64,000 nucleotides of DNA from Granulicatella sp041433555 (GTDB lineage Bacteria > Bacillota > Bacilli > Lactobacillales > Aerococcaceae). Position numbers and translations under genes: made by a program. Of the stretch, positions 50,853-58,828 are shown in pieces; position 1 is the stretch's first letter, and every line of letters starts with the position of its first letter. The notes below the pieces were generated by a model that did not search any database, was not told the DNA's origin, and worked only from the letters and a program-made list of their open reading frames with translations. The stretch is taken from contig NZ_JAPWBR010000006.1 in assembly GCF_041433555.1 (NCBI RefSeq), positions 1 through 64,000 on the forward strand, in the 5' to 3' direction.

Positions 50853-52232
50853 ATGGTAGTTGAAGAAAAACAAAATCCGTTAGGGTACGAAAAAATTAGT
50901 AAATTGATTCGTAAAATGGCGATTCCTGCTATTATCGCGAATGTGGTGAACGCACTCTATAATATCGTTGACCAAATTTTTATTGGACAAGGGGTAGGGT
51001 ATCTTGGGAATGCAGCTACAAATATTGCTTTTCCAATTACAACCATCTGTATGGCGATTGGTTTAATGGTAGGAATTGGTGCCGCATCAAATTTTAACTT
51101 GGCGCTAGGTCGAAAAGAAGATAAACATGCGCGTGAAGTTGCAGGGACGGCAGTGCTGCTGTTGGTGACAGCGGGGTTAATCATTATGAGTGTAGTTCTA
51201 TTGTTCTTACAACCATTGTTAAACTTATTTGGAGCCACTGACCAAATTCTAGGATACGCCAGCGAGTATGCAGGAATTACAGCTTTTGGAATTCCGTTCT
51301 TCATGATTTCTATTGGTTTTAATCCACTAGTTCGTGCAGATGGTAGGGCCACTTACTCGATGATGGCCATTATTGTGGGAGCTCTACTCAACACAATCCT
51401 AGATCCATTATTTATCTTTGGGTTTAATATGGGGATTGCAGGAGCTGCGTGGGCAACGGTTATCAGTCAAGTTGTTTCAGCAATCATATTACTCGCGTAT
51501 ATACCAAGGTTTAGATCCGTTCGCTTTGAGCGTAGCGACTTTAAGTTGTCGTTTGCGGATGTAAAAGTGATTGCATCTCTTGGGTTAACATCGTTCATTT
51601 TCCAAATTTCTGCGACCGTCGTACAAATTGTATCGAATAATCTTTTACGTACATATGGAGCACAATCCGTTTACGGTAGTGATATCCCGATTGCGGTTGG
51701 GGGAGTCGTGAGCAAAATCTTCGTTATATTCATTGCAGTTGTGATTGGGTTAAATCAAGGTGCACAACCGATTTTAGGCTTTAATTATGGAGCCAAGAAA
51801 TATTCTCGAGTACATGACACGATGAAGTTGCTTCTTAAAATAACGGTCATTTTATCAACTATTCTTTGGATGATATTCCAAGCTTTCCCGCTACAACTCA
51901 TTCAAATGTTTGGAAGCGGGGATGCTCTTTATTATGAATTTGGAGTCAGATATGCAAGAGCATTCTTATTCTTTACGTTTATAAATGGAACTACCATTAT
52001 TGTGACAACCTTCTTCCCAGCAATTGGGAAAGCAAAACTAGGAGCGATTCTTTCTTTAACACGACAAATGTTTGTCTTGCTTCCAGTGATGATTATTCTT
52101 GCAACAAGTTTTGGAGTAGATGGATTAATTTTCTCAGGCCCGATTTCAGACTTTATCTCCTTTATTATTTGTATTACAGTTTATATTCATGAAATGCGCA
52201 AAATTCCAAAGGTAGACGAAATTTTGGTATAA
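50853..52232 (+). CDS. MATE family multidrug/cation efflux transporter
   Basis: This 459-residue protein has twelve hydrophobic segments. 'MAIPAIIANVVNALYNIVDQ' (about 24-43) and the second-half repeat 'ATVVQIVSNNLLRTYGAQSV' and 'VIGLNQGAQPILGFNYGAKK' are typical of the DinF/MepA-like MATE group. It exports cationic compounds in exchange for Na+ or H+. I chose the ATG at 50853 behind AAGGAGAG; an upstream in-frame TTG at 50835 precedes that site. The leader contains a terminator, so expression may be conditional. Confidence 0.88.
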   Translation: MVVEEKQNPLGYEKISKLIRKMAIPAIIANVVNALYNIVDQIFIGQGVGYLGNAATNIAFPITTICMAIGLMVGIGAASNFNLALGRKEDKHAREVAGTAVLLLVTAGLIIMSVVLLFLQPLLNLFGATDQILGYASEYAGITAFGIPFFMISIGFNPLVRADGRATYSMMAIIVGALLNTILDPLFIFGFNMGIAGAAWATVISQVVSAIILLAYIPRFRSVRFERSDFKLSFADVKVIASLGLTSFIFQISATVVQIVSNNLLRTYGAQSVYGSDIPIAVGGVVSKIFVIFIAVVIGLNQGAQPILGFNYGAKKYSRVHDTMKLLLKITVILSTILWMIFQAFPLQLIQMFGSGDALYYEFGVRYARAFLFFTFINGTTIIVTTFFPAIGKAKLGAILSLTRQMFVLLPVMIILATSFGVDGLIFSGPISDFISFIICITVYIHEMRKIPKVDEILV

Positions 52233-52262
52233 TGATGTGGAGTAATGGAAGGGGTATGATTT

Positions 52263-53645
52263 ATGGAATGGTCTAAATTACTATCAACAAAACGTCTTTC
52301 TGGTAAAGAAGCAACTCATCGCAACGAATTCGACGACGATTACAAACGAATTGTAACGAGTCCTTCGTTTCGCCGATTGCAGGATAAGACACAAGTGTTT
52401 CCGCTAGAACGCTTGGATTTTATTCATACGCGACTAACACACTCGCTAGAAGTGGCGATGGTCGCTCGTTCTCTGGCAAAAGAAATTGTCATTTTATTGC
52501 AAGAGGAAGTGCAAAAGAAACCTTGTAGTAGTAAAGAGGAAATGATTGCTCGACAAGAAGATGTCTTGAAGATTGTTGAATGTGCGAGTCTCGTTCACGA
52601 CCTTGGAAACCCTCCATACGGGCATTTTGGGGAAGATATTATTCGCCAATGGTTTAAGAAAAACTTGCCAAGCATCCTAAAAGAAAAAAGCGATGTAGCC
52701 GAAGAGTTCTTAGCGAGTCCTTATGTTTATGATTTCTATCGTTTTGAAGGGAATGCGCAATCACTTCGTATTGTATCGAAGTTACATGACTTTAAAGGGG
52801 AGTTTGACGGACTCGATTTAACAGCGGCAACGCTCAATACGATTCTAAAATATACGTACCCATCTTCTCATAAGAAAACAGAAGAGATTACTTCCAAAAA
52901 AGTAGGGTATTTCTTTGCCGAAGAAGAAGCCTTTAAGACTGTAACAGAGATTACAGGGGCGGGGACAAGCCGTCATCCGCTAACATTTATTCTAGAAGCT
53001 GCAGACGATATTGCGTATCTAGTAGCTGACATGGAAGATGCGATTGGGAAAGGCGTGGTTTCCTTTAGAGATGTGCGTGAGTTTTTACTAGAGAACTTGA
53101 GTAACGATGCCTATAACGCTCCGCAATCCGTTCATACCCGCGAAGTGTTAACAACGATCGATGAGAAAGTCTTCAGCGTCAACCGTTTCTTTGTGGATTT
53201 ACGTGATAAATTAATCGACGGTGCGCGACATAATTTCGTGAATCATTATGATGAGATTATGGCAGGGACGTTTAATCAAGATTTGTTTAAAAATTCTTGG
53301 GCCGAAGATTTGTATGTAATTCTTCGTAGATTATCTGAAGAGAAGATTTATGATCATAAGGGAATCTTGAGATTAGAAATTGCAGGATATACAACACTCA
53401 CTTATTTATTAGACAGCTTTGTCCCTTCTCTTGTGTCCTATGATACGAACCGTCAATTAGACTATGTAGAATTGAAGAAGATTGGTATTATTTCTGAAAG
53501 CCAAAAACGTTCTTATCATTACTTTGCAGAAGGAAAGAGTGAAGTTGAAAAATTATACTTACGCCTTCTATTAGCGACAGATTTCATTTCAGGAATGACG
53601 GATAGTTATTCACATCGTCTCTATTTAGACATGGTTGGAATTTAA
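52263..53645 (+). CDS. HD-domain dNTP triphosphohydrolase-like protein
   Basis: This 460-residue HD hydrolase of the dGTPase (Dgt) superfamily has 'SPSFRRLQDKTQVFPLE' (33-49), His60 in 'RLTHSLEVAMVARSLAKE', the HD pair His112-Asp113 in 'LVHDLGNPPYGHFGE', and 'EAADDIAYLVADMEDAI' carrying the last metal ligand. Members cleave dNTPs to nucleosides and triphosphate, affecting dNTP pools and DNA fidelity. It begins 30 bases after the MATE gene with GGAAGGGG upstream and may be co-transcribed. A symmetrical terminator follows. Confidence 0.88.
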   Translation: MEWSKLLSTKRLSGKEATHRNEFDDDYKRIVTSPSFRRLQDKTQVFPLERLDFIHTRLTHSLEVAMVARSLAKEIVILLQEEVQKKPCSSKEEMIARQEDVLKIVECASLVHDLGNPPYGHFGEDIIRQWFKKNLPSILKEKSDVAEEFLASPYVYDFYRFEGNAQSLRIVSKLHDFKGEFDGLDLTAATLNTILKYTYPSSHKKTEEITSKKVGYFFAEEEAFKTVTEITGAGTSRHPLTFILEAADDIAYLVADMEDAIGKGVVSFRDVREFLLENLSNDAYNAPQSVHTREVLTTIDEKVFSVNRFFVDLRDKLIDGARHNFVNHYDEIMAGTFNQDLFKNSWAEDLYVILRRLSEEKIYDHKGILRLEIAGYTTLTYLLDSFVPSLVSYDTNRQLDYVELKKIGIISESQKRSYHYFAEGKSEVEKLYLRLLLATDFISGMTDSYSHRLYLDMVGI

Positions 53646-53649
53646 TGTG

Positions 53650-53691
53650 AAAGTAGACAATTACCATATATGGTAATTGTCTACTTTTTTT
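53650..53691. terminator. Terminator after the HD hydrolase, long perfect palindrome
   Basis: A 38-bp perfect palindrome (53650-53687) with centre ACCATATATGGT, followed by T residues. Confidence 0.88.
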
Positions 53692-53695
53692 AATG

Positions 53696-53751
53696 TGAAG
53701 TGCACCCCCAAAAAGGTTAGACAGAAAATCAAACTTTGGGGGTGCACTTCA
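53696..53751. mobile_element. 56-bp miniature IS-like element with 4-bp target duplication
   Basis: A pair of perfect 17-bp inverted repeats, TGAAGTGCACCCCCAAA (53696-53712) and its complement (53735-53751), enclose only 22 bases. The ends are TG...CA, and AATG is directly repeated on both sides (53692-53695 and 53752-53755). Both features fit IS3-family ends, as does the GTTAGACA inside the left end. No transposase remains, so it is a solo-ends remnant or a MITE. Confidence 0.65.
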
Positions 53752-53754
53752 AAT

Positions 53755-53774
53755 GACCATATATGGTCTTTTTT
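53755..53774 (+). terminator. Second ATATAT-centred terminator
   Basis: GACCATATATGGTC followed by six T residues. It shares the ACCATATATGGT core with the terminator at 53650-53687 on the other side of the 56-bp element. Confidence 0.75.
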
Positions 53775-53792
53775 CGCTTCAAAAATAAAAAG

Positions 53793-53822
53793 ACCGCCAA
53801 CGAAATTGTACTCGTTGCCGGT
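53793..53822 (-). terminator. Terminator of the DUF1827 gene
   Basis: ACCGCCAACGA / TCGTTGCCGGT (one mismatch); on the minus strand it is followed by CTTTTTATTTTT. Confidence 0.8.
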
Positions 53823-53837
53823 TTCAGTTTATCTATA

Positions 53838-54137
53838 TTAATTGAACGTAGGTCGTTTTTTCTCCACTGGAATGCTGATTTCAACAAAGTTATCAGCATG
53901 AATAATATCCAGCCCTTCTGGTTTCATATGGAATAGGCGTTGAACGACGAATTCAATTTCAACATCTTTAATACGTCTTTTTCTGTTTAAGATTACAATA
54001 TCACGGTGAGTGGCAGCGTCAGCATAGAAAACAGTTGTTTGACCAAGTGAATATACCTTGATGAAGTACGCATCTGTATTTGCTAACTGTTCATTGACAA
54101 GTTGCGAGTGAGAATTGGTAATATCGATAAGTTTCAT
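53838..54137 (-). CDS. DUF1827 family protein
   Basis: This is a 99-residue small soluble protein that begins 'MKLIDITNSHSQLVNEQL' and matches the uncharacterised DUF1827 family of streptococci, enterococci and relatives. The middle has 'VYSLGQTTVFYADAATHRDI', then a basic 'LNRKRRIKDVEIEF'. No catalytic motif is evident. I chose the ATG at 54137 because AGGAGG is eight bases upstream; the in-frame GTG at 54143 is too close. It is divergent from ptsH across 295 bases. Confidence 0.82.
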   Translation of the reverse strand: MKLIDITNSHSQLVNEQLANTDAYFIKVYSLGQTTVFYADAATHRDIVILNRKRRIKDVEIEFVVQRLFHMKPEGLDIIHADNFVEISIPVEKKRPTFN

Positions 54138-54313
54138 AGACACAGCCTCCTTCTGAAAAAGTCCTTGAAACCATTATACATTTTTTTTGCTTCATTTTCA
54201 CCTAAAAATTTAAGAAAAGTTATTAAATTTTAAAGAATTTTCAATCAAGAGATTTTTTTGTAAGTGTGATAGGGATTGTGATGAAAGTGCTTTTAAAAAA
54301 TGTATTTAAATAG

Positions 54314-54342
54314 TTGTTAAATTTCTCAAAAAATGGTAATCT
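54314..54342 (+). promoter_or_regulatory. ptsHI promoter
   Basis: TTGTTA (54314-54319), 17-bp spacer ending in TGG, TAATCT (54337-54342). The rest of the 54138-54432 gap is A/T-rich without other clear signals, and the leader would be about 80 bases. Confidence 0.55.
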
Positions 54343-54432
54343 TATTAATTGAAAGGGTTGTATTTTTGAGGCTTACATGCTCTCGAACGTACATTTCTTA
54401 ACAAAAATTTACTTTCAAAGGAGACTTTCAAT

Positions 54433-54699
54433 ATGGAAAAGAAAGAATATCATGTAATCGCAGAAACAGGGATCCACGCTCGCCCAGCAACTTTATTAGT
54501 TCAAACAGCAAGCAAATATAGTTCAGATATCCAATTAGAATACAAAGGAAAATCTGTTAACTTAAAATCAATCATGGGCGTTATGTCATTAGGTGTTGGC
54601 CAAGGTGCTGACGTAGTGATCACTGCTGAAGGTGCTGACGAAGCAGAAGCATTAGCAGGAATTGACGAAACAATGAAAAAAGAAGGATTAGCTGAATAA
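54433..54699 (+). CDS. ptsH: Phosphocarrier protein HPr
   Basis: This 88-residue HPr has the EI-phosphorylated His15 in 'ETGIHARPATLLVQ' and the HPr-kinase target Ser46 in 'NLKSIMGVMSLG', both intact. It carries phosphate to all EIIA domains and, as P-Ser46, is the CcpA co-repressor. It would supply the mannose-family PTS and the orphan IIA at 6842-7213. CAAAGGAGAC precedes the ATG; ptsI follows one base after its stop. Confidence 0.97.
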   Translation: MEKKEYHVIAETGIHARPATLLVQTASKYSSDIQLEYKGKSVNLKSIMGVMSLGVGQGADVVITAEGADEAEALAGIDETMKKEGLAE

Positions 54700-54700
54700 T

Positions 54701-56428
54701 ATGAAACCAACATTACAAGGGATTGCTGCTAGTGATGGCATCGCAATTGCCAAAGTATATACTTTGACTGAACCAGATTTAACAGTCACAAAAGTTACTG
54801 TTGAAGATTCAGAAAAAGAAGTTTCACGCTTGGATGATGCATTAGCAGCGTCAATAAAAGATGTCGAATTAATCAAAGAGACTGCTTTGAAAAACTTAGG
54901 TGAAGAAGAAGCGCAAGTTTTCGATGCTCACTTAATGGTTTTAAGCGATCCAGAATTAATTGGACAAGTTAAAGATAACATTACATCTAACAAAGTGAAT
55001 GCGGAATCTGCATTAAAAGAAGTAACAGATATGTTTATTTCTATTTTTGCAGGAATGGAAGATAACCCTTATATGCAAGAACGTGCTGCGGACATTCGTG
55101 ACGTATCAAAACGTATCTTAGCTCATTTATTAGGCGTTAAAATTCCTAGCCCAGCAACTATCAAAGATGAAGTGATTATCGTAGCTGCCGATTTAACACC
55201 GAGTGATACAGCTCAATTAAATCGCCAATACGTTAAAGCTTTCGTTACTGATATTGGTGGACGTACTTCTCACTCAGCTATTATGGCGCGTTCTTTAGAA
55301 ATTCCAGCTATCGTTGGTACTAAAGAAGTGACTTCAATTGCTAAAGACGGAGATATCATTATCGTGGATGGTTTATCAGGGGAAGTATTCCTTAACCCAT
55401 CTGAAGAAGTGGTTGCTGAATACCGTGCTAAAGCAGAAGCATTTGCGGCTCAACAAGCTGAATGGGAAAAATTAAAAGATTCAAAAACTTACACTAAAGA
55501 TGGCCATCAAGTTGAATTGGCTGCAAACATTGGTACACCAAAAGATTTAGAAGGTGTTGTAAACAATGGTGCAGAAGGTGTTGGTTTATACCGTACAGAA
55601 TTCTTATACATGGATTCTCACGAAATGCCAACAGAAGAAGATCAATTTGAAGCTTACAAAGCTGTTTTAGAAGGCATGAATGGAAAACCTGTTGTCGTTC
55701 GTACAATGGATATCGGTGGGGATAAAGAGTTACCATACTTACCATTACCACACGAAATGAACCCATTCTTAGGATATCGTGCAATTCGTATTTCATTAAA
55801 CGAACCTGAAATGTTCCGTACACAATTACGTGCGTTATTACGTGCTTCTGTATACGGTAAATTACGTATCATGTTCCCAATGATTGCGACATTAAATGAT
55901 TTCCGTGGCGCTAAAGCATTATTAGAAGAAGAAAAAGCTAAATTAATCGCAGAAGGTGTTGCAGTCAGCGACGATATCCAAGTTGGTATCATGATTGAAA
56001 TTCCTGCAGCGGCAGTTTTAGCTCACCAATTCGCTAAAGAAGTGGACTTTTTCAGTATCGGAACAAACGACTTAATCCAATACACAATGGCTGCTGACCG
56101 TATGAACGAACGCGTTTCATACTTATACCAACCATACAACCCATCAATCTTAACGTTAATCAAACACGTGATTGATTCAGCACACAAAGAAGGCAAATGG
56201 GCTGGAATGTGTGGGGAAATGGCTGGGGATCAAACAGCTGTACCTCTATTAGTAGGTCTTGGATTAGACGAGTTCTCAATGTCTGCATCAAGTGTTCTAA
56301 AAACACGTAGCTTAATTTCTAAATTAACATTAGGCGATATGCAAGCATTAGCAGCTAAAGCAATTAACGAATGTGCAACTGTTGAAGAAGTTGAAGCATT
56401 AGTAGCAGAAGCTGTATCAAAAATCTAA
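54701..56428 (+). CDS. ptsI: PTS enzyme I (phosphoenolpyruvate-protein phosphotransferase)
   Basis: This 575-residue EI has an N-terminal HPr-binding and swivelling domain with phospho-His191 in 'DIGGRTSHSAIMARSLEIPA'. A C-terminal PEP-binding barrel follows, with 'GLYRTEFLYMD', 'RTMDIGGDKELPYLPLP' and 'FSIGTNDLIQYTMAADR'. The active Cys lies in 'GMCGEMAGD'. Length is standard. Co-translated with ptsH. Transfers phosphate from PEP to HPr. Confidence 0.97.
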   Translation: MKPTLQGIAASDGIAIAKVYTLTEPDLTVTKVTVEDSEKEVSRLDDALAASIKDVELIKETALKNLGEEEAQVFDAHLMVLSDPELIGQVKDNITSNKVNAESALKEVTDMFISIFAGMEDNPYMQERAADIRDVSKRILAHLLGVKIPSPATIKDEVIIVAADLTPSDTAQLNRQYVKAFVTDIGGRTSHSAIMARSLEIPAIVGTKEVTSIAKDGDIIIVDGLSGEVFLNPSEEVVAEYRAKAEAFAAQQAEWEKLKDSKTYTKDGHQVELAANIGTPKDLEGVVNNGAEGVGLYRTEFLYMDSHEMPTEEDQFEAYKAVLEGMNGKPVVVRTMDIGGDKELPYLPLPHEMNPFLGYRAIRISLNEPEMFRTQLRALLRASVYGKLRIMFPMIATLNDFRGAKALLEEEKAKLIAEGVAVSDDIQVGIMIEIPAAAVLAHQFAKEVDFFSIGTNDLIQYTMAADRMNERVSYLYQPYNPSILTLIKHVIDSAHKEGKWAGMCGEMAGDQTAVPLLVGLGLDEFSMSASSVLKTRSLISKLTLGDMQALAAKAINECATVEEVEALVAEAVSKI

Positions 56429-56443
56429 ACAATAGATAGCCTG

Positions 56444-56473
56444 AACACCTGAGGGAACCCTTGGGTGTTTTTT
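56444..56473 (+). terminator. Terminator after ptsI
   Basis: AACACC...GGG / CCC...GGTGTT stem with TTTTTTG. Confidence 0.8.
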
Positions 56474-56547
56474 GTTGCCTAAATTTCTAAAAAAACATTA
56501 AATCCCGAGAAAGTACGGTTCTGAGTATGTTCACGGTGTGAGGAATA

Positions 56548-56556
56548 TGATATACT
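56548..56556 (+). promoter_or_regulatory. Extended -10 promoter of the microprotein gene
   Basis: TGA followed by TATACT, 34 bases upstream of the start codon at 56590. Confidence 0.5.
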
Positions 56557-56589
56557 ACGATTCGTAGAAAAAATGAAGGGGAATGGATG

Positions 56590-56739
56590 ATGAAAGATAA
56601 GTTTCTAAAATTAGTTCGTAAGTGTGATACATTTTTAGGGTGGACACTCCTCTTTTATATCCTAATTACGAGTATATTGTTATATGTTATTTTTACAGAC
56701 TTTACAAATGCAACAGAATTTATTTATAACGCATTCTAA
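56590..56739 (+). CDS. DltX-like small membrane protein, stand-alone
   Basis: This is a 49-residue peptide: a basic N-terminus (MKDKFLKLVRKCDTFLGW), one transmembrane helix (about 18-36) and the C-terminal ending 'EFIYNAF'. DltX proteins of the D-alanylation pathway have the same plan and end in 'FIYNEF', with the Tyr taking part in D-alanyl transfer. The gene has its own promoter, a GAAGGGGA binding site (ATG at 56590; 56587 is possible) and its own terminator. No dltABCD genes adjoin it. The similarity rests on length, topology and the C-terminal motif only. Confidence 0.6.
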   Translation: MKDKFLKLVRKCDTFLGWTLLFYILITSILLYVIFTDFTNATEFIYNAF

Positions 56740-56754
56740 AAAAACAACAGTATT

Positions 56755-56785
56755 GCTAGGAAGGTGTGACTTTCCTAGCTTTTTC
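56755..56785 (+). terminator. Terminator after the microprotein gene
   Basis: GCTAGGAA / TTTCCTAGC around a GGTGTGAC loop, followed by TTTTT. Confidence 0.8.
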
Positions 56786-56797
56786 AGTTTTTTTACG

Positions 56798-56826
56798 TTG
56801 ATTGAAATGACAAAGATTAGTATAAT
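56798..56826 (+). promoter_or_regulatory. Promoter of panT-coaBC
   Basis: TTGATT (56798-56803), 17-bp spacer, TATAAT (56821-56826). Confidence 0.7.
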
Positions 56827-56853
56827 ACAGTCATTAAGACTCGAGGTGAAGAT

Positions 56854-57441
56854 ATGAAAAGACAAAGAACTTTTCAAATGGTATTAAGTGCGATGTTTAT
56901 CGCAATGATTATTTTACAAAGTTTTGTTCCATTTTTAGGGAACTTACCGTTAGTGATTTTAGATATTACGATTATTCATATTACGGTTATTGTTGGTGGG
57001 ATTGTGTTAGGACCACAAGCTGGTTTCTTATTAGGATTTACATGGGGGATGTGTTCGTTCTTCCGCGCCTTTACTTCAGGGAGCCCGATTAGCTTGTTAA
57101 TTTTTACGAATCCATTGATTTCAGTACTTCCACGTTTAGTGATGGGGGGACTTGTTGCGTTATTTTATCATAAGACAACTAAACTCATTGCGTCCGACCA
57201 ACTCAGAATGGCAGTGTCTGGTTTCCTTGGAAGTATTATGAATACGGTATTCGTATTAAGTTCCATTTATTTACTGATGGGAAATCAATATGCAGAATTA
57301 ACAGGGAAAACTGTTGCGGAATTGCCGCTCTTCTTAATGGGCGTTGTTATGACAAACGGTATTGCGGAAGCATTGGCTGCAACTGTAATGACACCAATTA
57401 TAGCTTCAATTTTAGTTAAGATTTCTAAGAAAAGAGGATAG
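56854..57441 (+). CDS. panT: ECF transporter S component, probably pantothenate (PanT)
   Basis: This 195-residue membrane protein has six hydrophobic segments. The 'FVPFLGNLPLVILDITIIHI' start, 'GPQAGFLLGFTWGMCSFFRA' and 'NPLISVLPRLVMGG' are typical of the S-component family containing PanT. It lies three bases before coaBC, which uses phosphopantothenate, so pantothenate is the likely vitamin. It needs the EcfAA'T module encoded elsewhere. GAGGTGA precedes the ATG. Confidence 0.85.
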   Translation: MKRQRTFQMVLSAMFIAMIILQSFVPFLGNLPLVILDITIIHITVIVGGIVLGPQAGFLLGFTWGMCSFFRAFTSGSPISLLIFTNPLISVLPRLVMGGLVALFYHKTTKLIASDQLRMAVSGFLGSIMNTVFVLSSIYLLMGNQYAELTGKTVAELPLFLMGVVMTNGIAEALAATVMTPIIASILVKISKKRG

Positions 57442-57444
57442 TGT

Positions 57445-58662
57445 ATGTGGGAAGGTAAAAACGTAACGGTCTTTGTTACAGGTGGAATCGCCGCGTTTAA
57501 AGCAGCTACACTTGTTCGCTTGTTTGTAAAAGCAGGGGCAAATGTGGAAGTCGCGATGACAAAGAGTGCGTGTGAATTCGTTACACCACTAACGTTTCAA
57601 GTGTTAACGAAAAATAAAGTGCAGACCGATACGTTTGACGAATACGAAGCAGATCGCGTTCAACATATTCATTTAGCCGATAAAACCGATGTGGCAGTTG
57701 TCGTTCCAGCAACAGCTAATACGATTGCGAAATTGGCCAATGGAATCGCCGATAACTTTGTAACAAGCACATTATTAGCAATAACGGCTCCGGTTTATGT
57801 AGCGCCTGCGATGAATGAGCATATGTGGGAAAATCCTGCAACTGTTCGTAATGTGGCACAGCTTAAAGCAGATGGAAAAGTGATCATTGAACCAGCGACA
57901 GGATTTTTAGCTGAAGGATATAACGGAAAAGGACGCCTTCCTGAACCAGAAGAAATCTTCGAACAAGTGACGTTTTTCGAGAGTAGAAGAGAATACAAAT
58001 CTCCTTTAGAAGGGAAAACGATTTTAATCACTGCTGGTGGAACAAAAGAGCGCATCGATCCAGTTCGTTATATCTCCAATGATTCTTCTGGGAAAATGGG
58101 CTACGCACTTGCGAAGGCTGCGTCCATCTTAGGAGCTAAGGTACAATTAGTTTCAACGACAAAACAATTGACAGTCCCATTTGGAGTAGAGGTCACTTAT
58201 GTAGAGTCAGCGCGTGAGATGGAAGAGGTGGTCACATCTTACTTCCCAACAACGGATGTAGCGGTGATGGTAGCTGCAGTGTCTGACTACTATGTAGCCA
58301 ATCGATCAGAACAAAAGATTAAAAAGCAACAAAATAAATCAGGGTTGAAACTAGAGTTGGTGGAGAATCCAGATATCTTAAAAGGGCTTGGACATTCTAA
58401 AAAAGAAGGACAAGTTGTCATTGGGTTTGCGGCAGAGACTGAAAGAGTATTAGAATATGCTGCAGCAAAATTAGAAAAGAAAAAAGCCGATGCGATTATC
58501 GCTAACGATGTTTCAAGTTCGAAGATAGGATTTAATGCGGATAACCATCAAGTTACAATTCTTACTAAAGATGGAAAACAACTCCCGCTTCCAGAGAGTT
58601 CGAAAGAAGAGTTGGCGCTTGAAATTTGGCAGTCCTTATTGGACAGTAATATTATTCAATAG
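57445..58662 (+). CDS. coaBC: Bifunctional phosphopantothenoylcysteine decarboxylase / phosphopantothenate-cysteine ligase
   Basis: This 405-residue fused CoA enzyme has a CoaC flavodoxin-like domain (1-180): 'VTGGIAAFKAATLVRLF', catalytic His in 'ADRVQHIHLADKTD', 'PATANTIAKLANGIADN' and the FMN/substrate motif 'PAMNEHMWENPA'. The CoaB domain (190-405) has 'ITAGGTKERIDPVRYISNDS', 'AAVSDYY', the lysine-rich 'EQKIKKQ' and 'IIANDVSSSKIGF'. Many streptococci have these as separate genes, so the fusion is informative about lineage. With coaE at 44413 it covers part of the CoA pathway. Confidence 0.95.
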   Translation: MWEGKNVTVFVTGGIAAFKAATLVRLFVKAGANVEVAMTKSACEFVTPLTFQVLTKNKVQTDTFDEYEADRVQHIHLADKTDVAVVVPATANTIAKLANGIADNFVTSTLLAITAPVYVAPAMNEHMWENPATVRNVAQLKADGKVIIEPATGFLAEGYNGKGRLPEPEEIFEQVTFFESRREYKSPLEGKTILITAGGTKERIDPVRYISNDSSGKMGYALAKAASILGAKVQLVSTTKQLTVPFGVEVTYVESAREMEEVVTSYFPTTDVAVMVAAVSDYYVANRSEQKIKKQQNKSGLKLELVENPDILKGLGHSKKEGQVVIGFAAETERVLEYAAAKLEKKKADAIIANDVSSSKIGFNADNHQVTILTKDGKQLPLPESSKEELALEIWQSLLDSNIIQ

Positions 58663-58681
58663 TAAATCTTCAAAAAGAGAG

Positions 58682-58720
58682 ATAAACCAATCTGCCAGCA
58701 GTGTAGATTGGTTTATTTTA
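58682..58720 (+). terminator. Terminator after coaBC
   Basis: A 12-bp perfect stem ATAAACCAATCT / AGATTGGTTTAT, then TTTA. Confidence 0.88.
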
Positions 58721-58786
58721 TTGCCCTTTCTACCACTAAAATAATTGGATGATTTATATAGAATTTTACCGCAATTTGAAAAAATG

Positions 58787-58795
58787 TGGTATAAT
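58787..58795 (+). promoter_or_regulatory. Extended -10 promoter of the glycan cluster
   Basis: TGG followed by TATAAT (58790-58795), 33 bases before the sugar transferase start. Confidence 0.65.
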
Positions 58796-58828
58796 AGGGA
58801 AGGTTATCTAGGCATGAAAGGAGATTTT

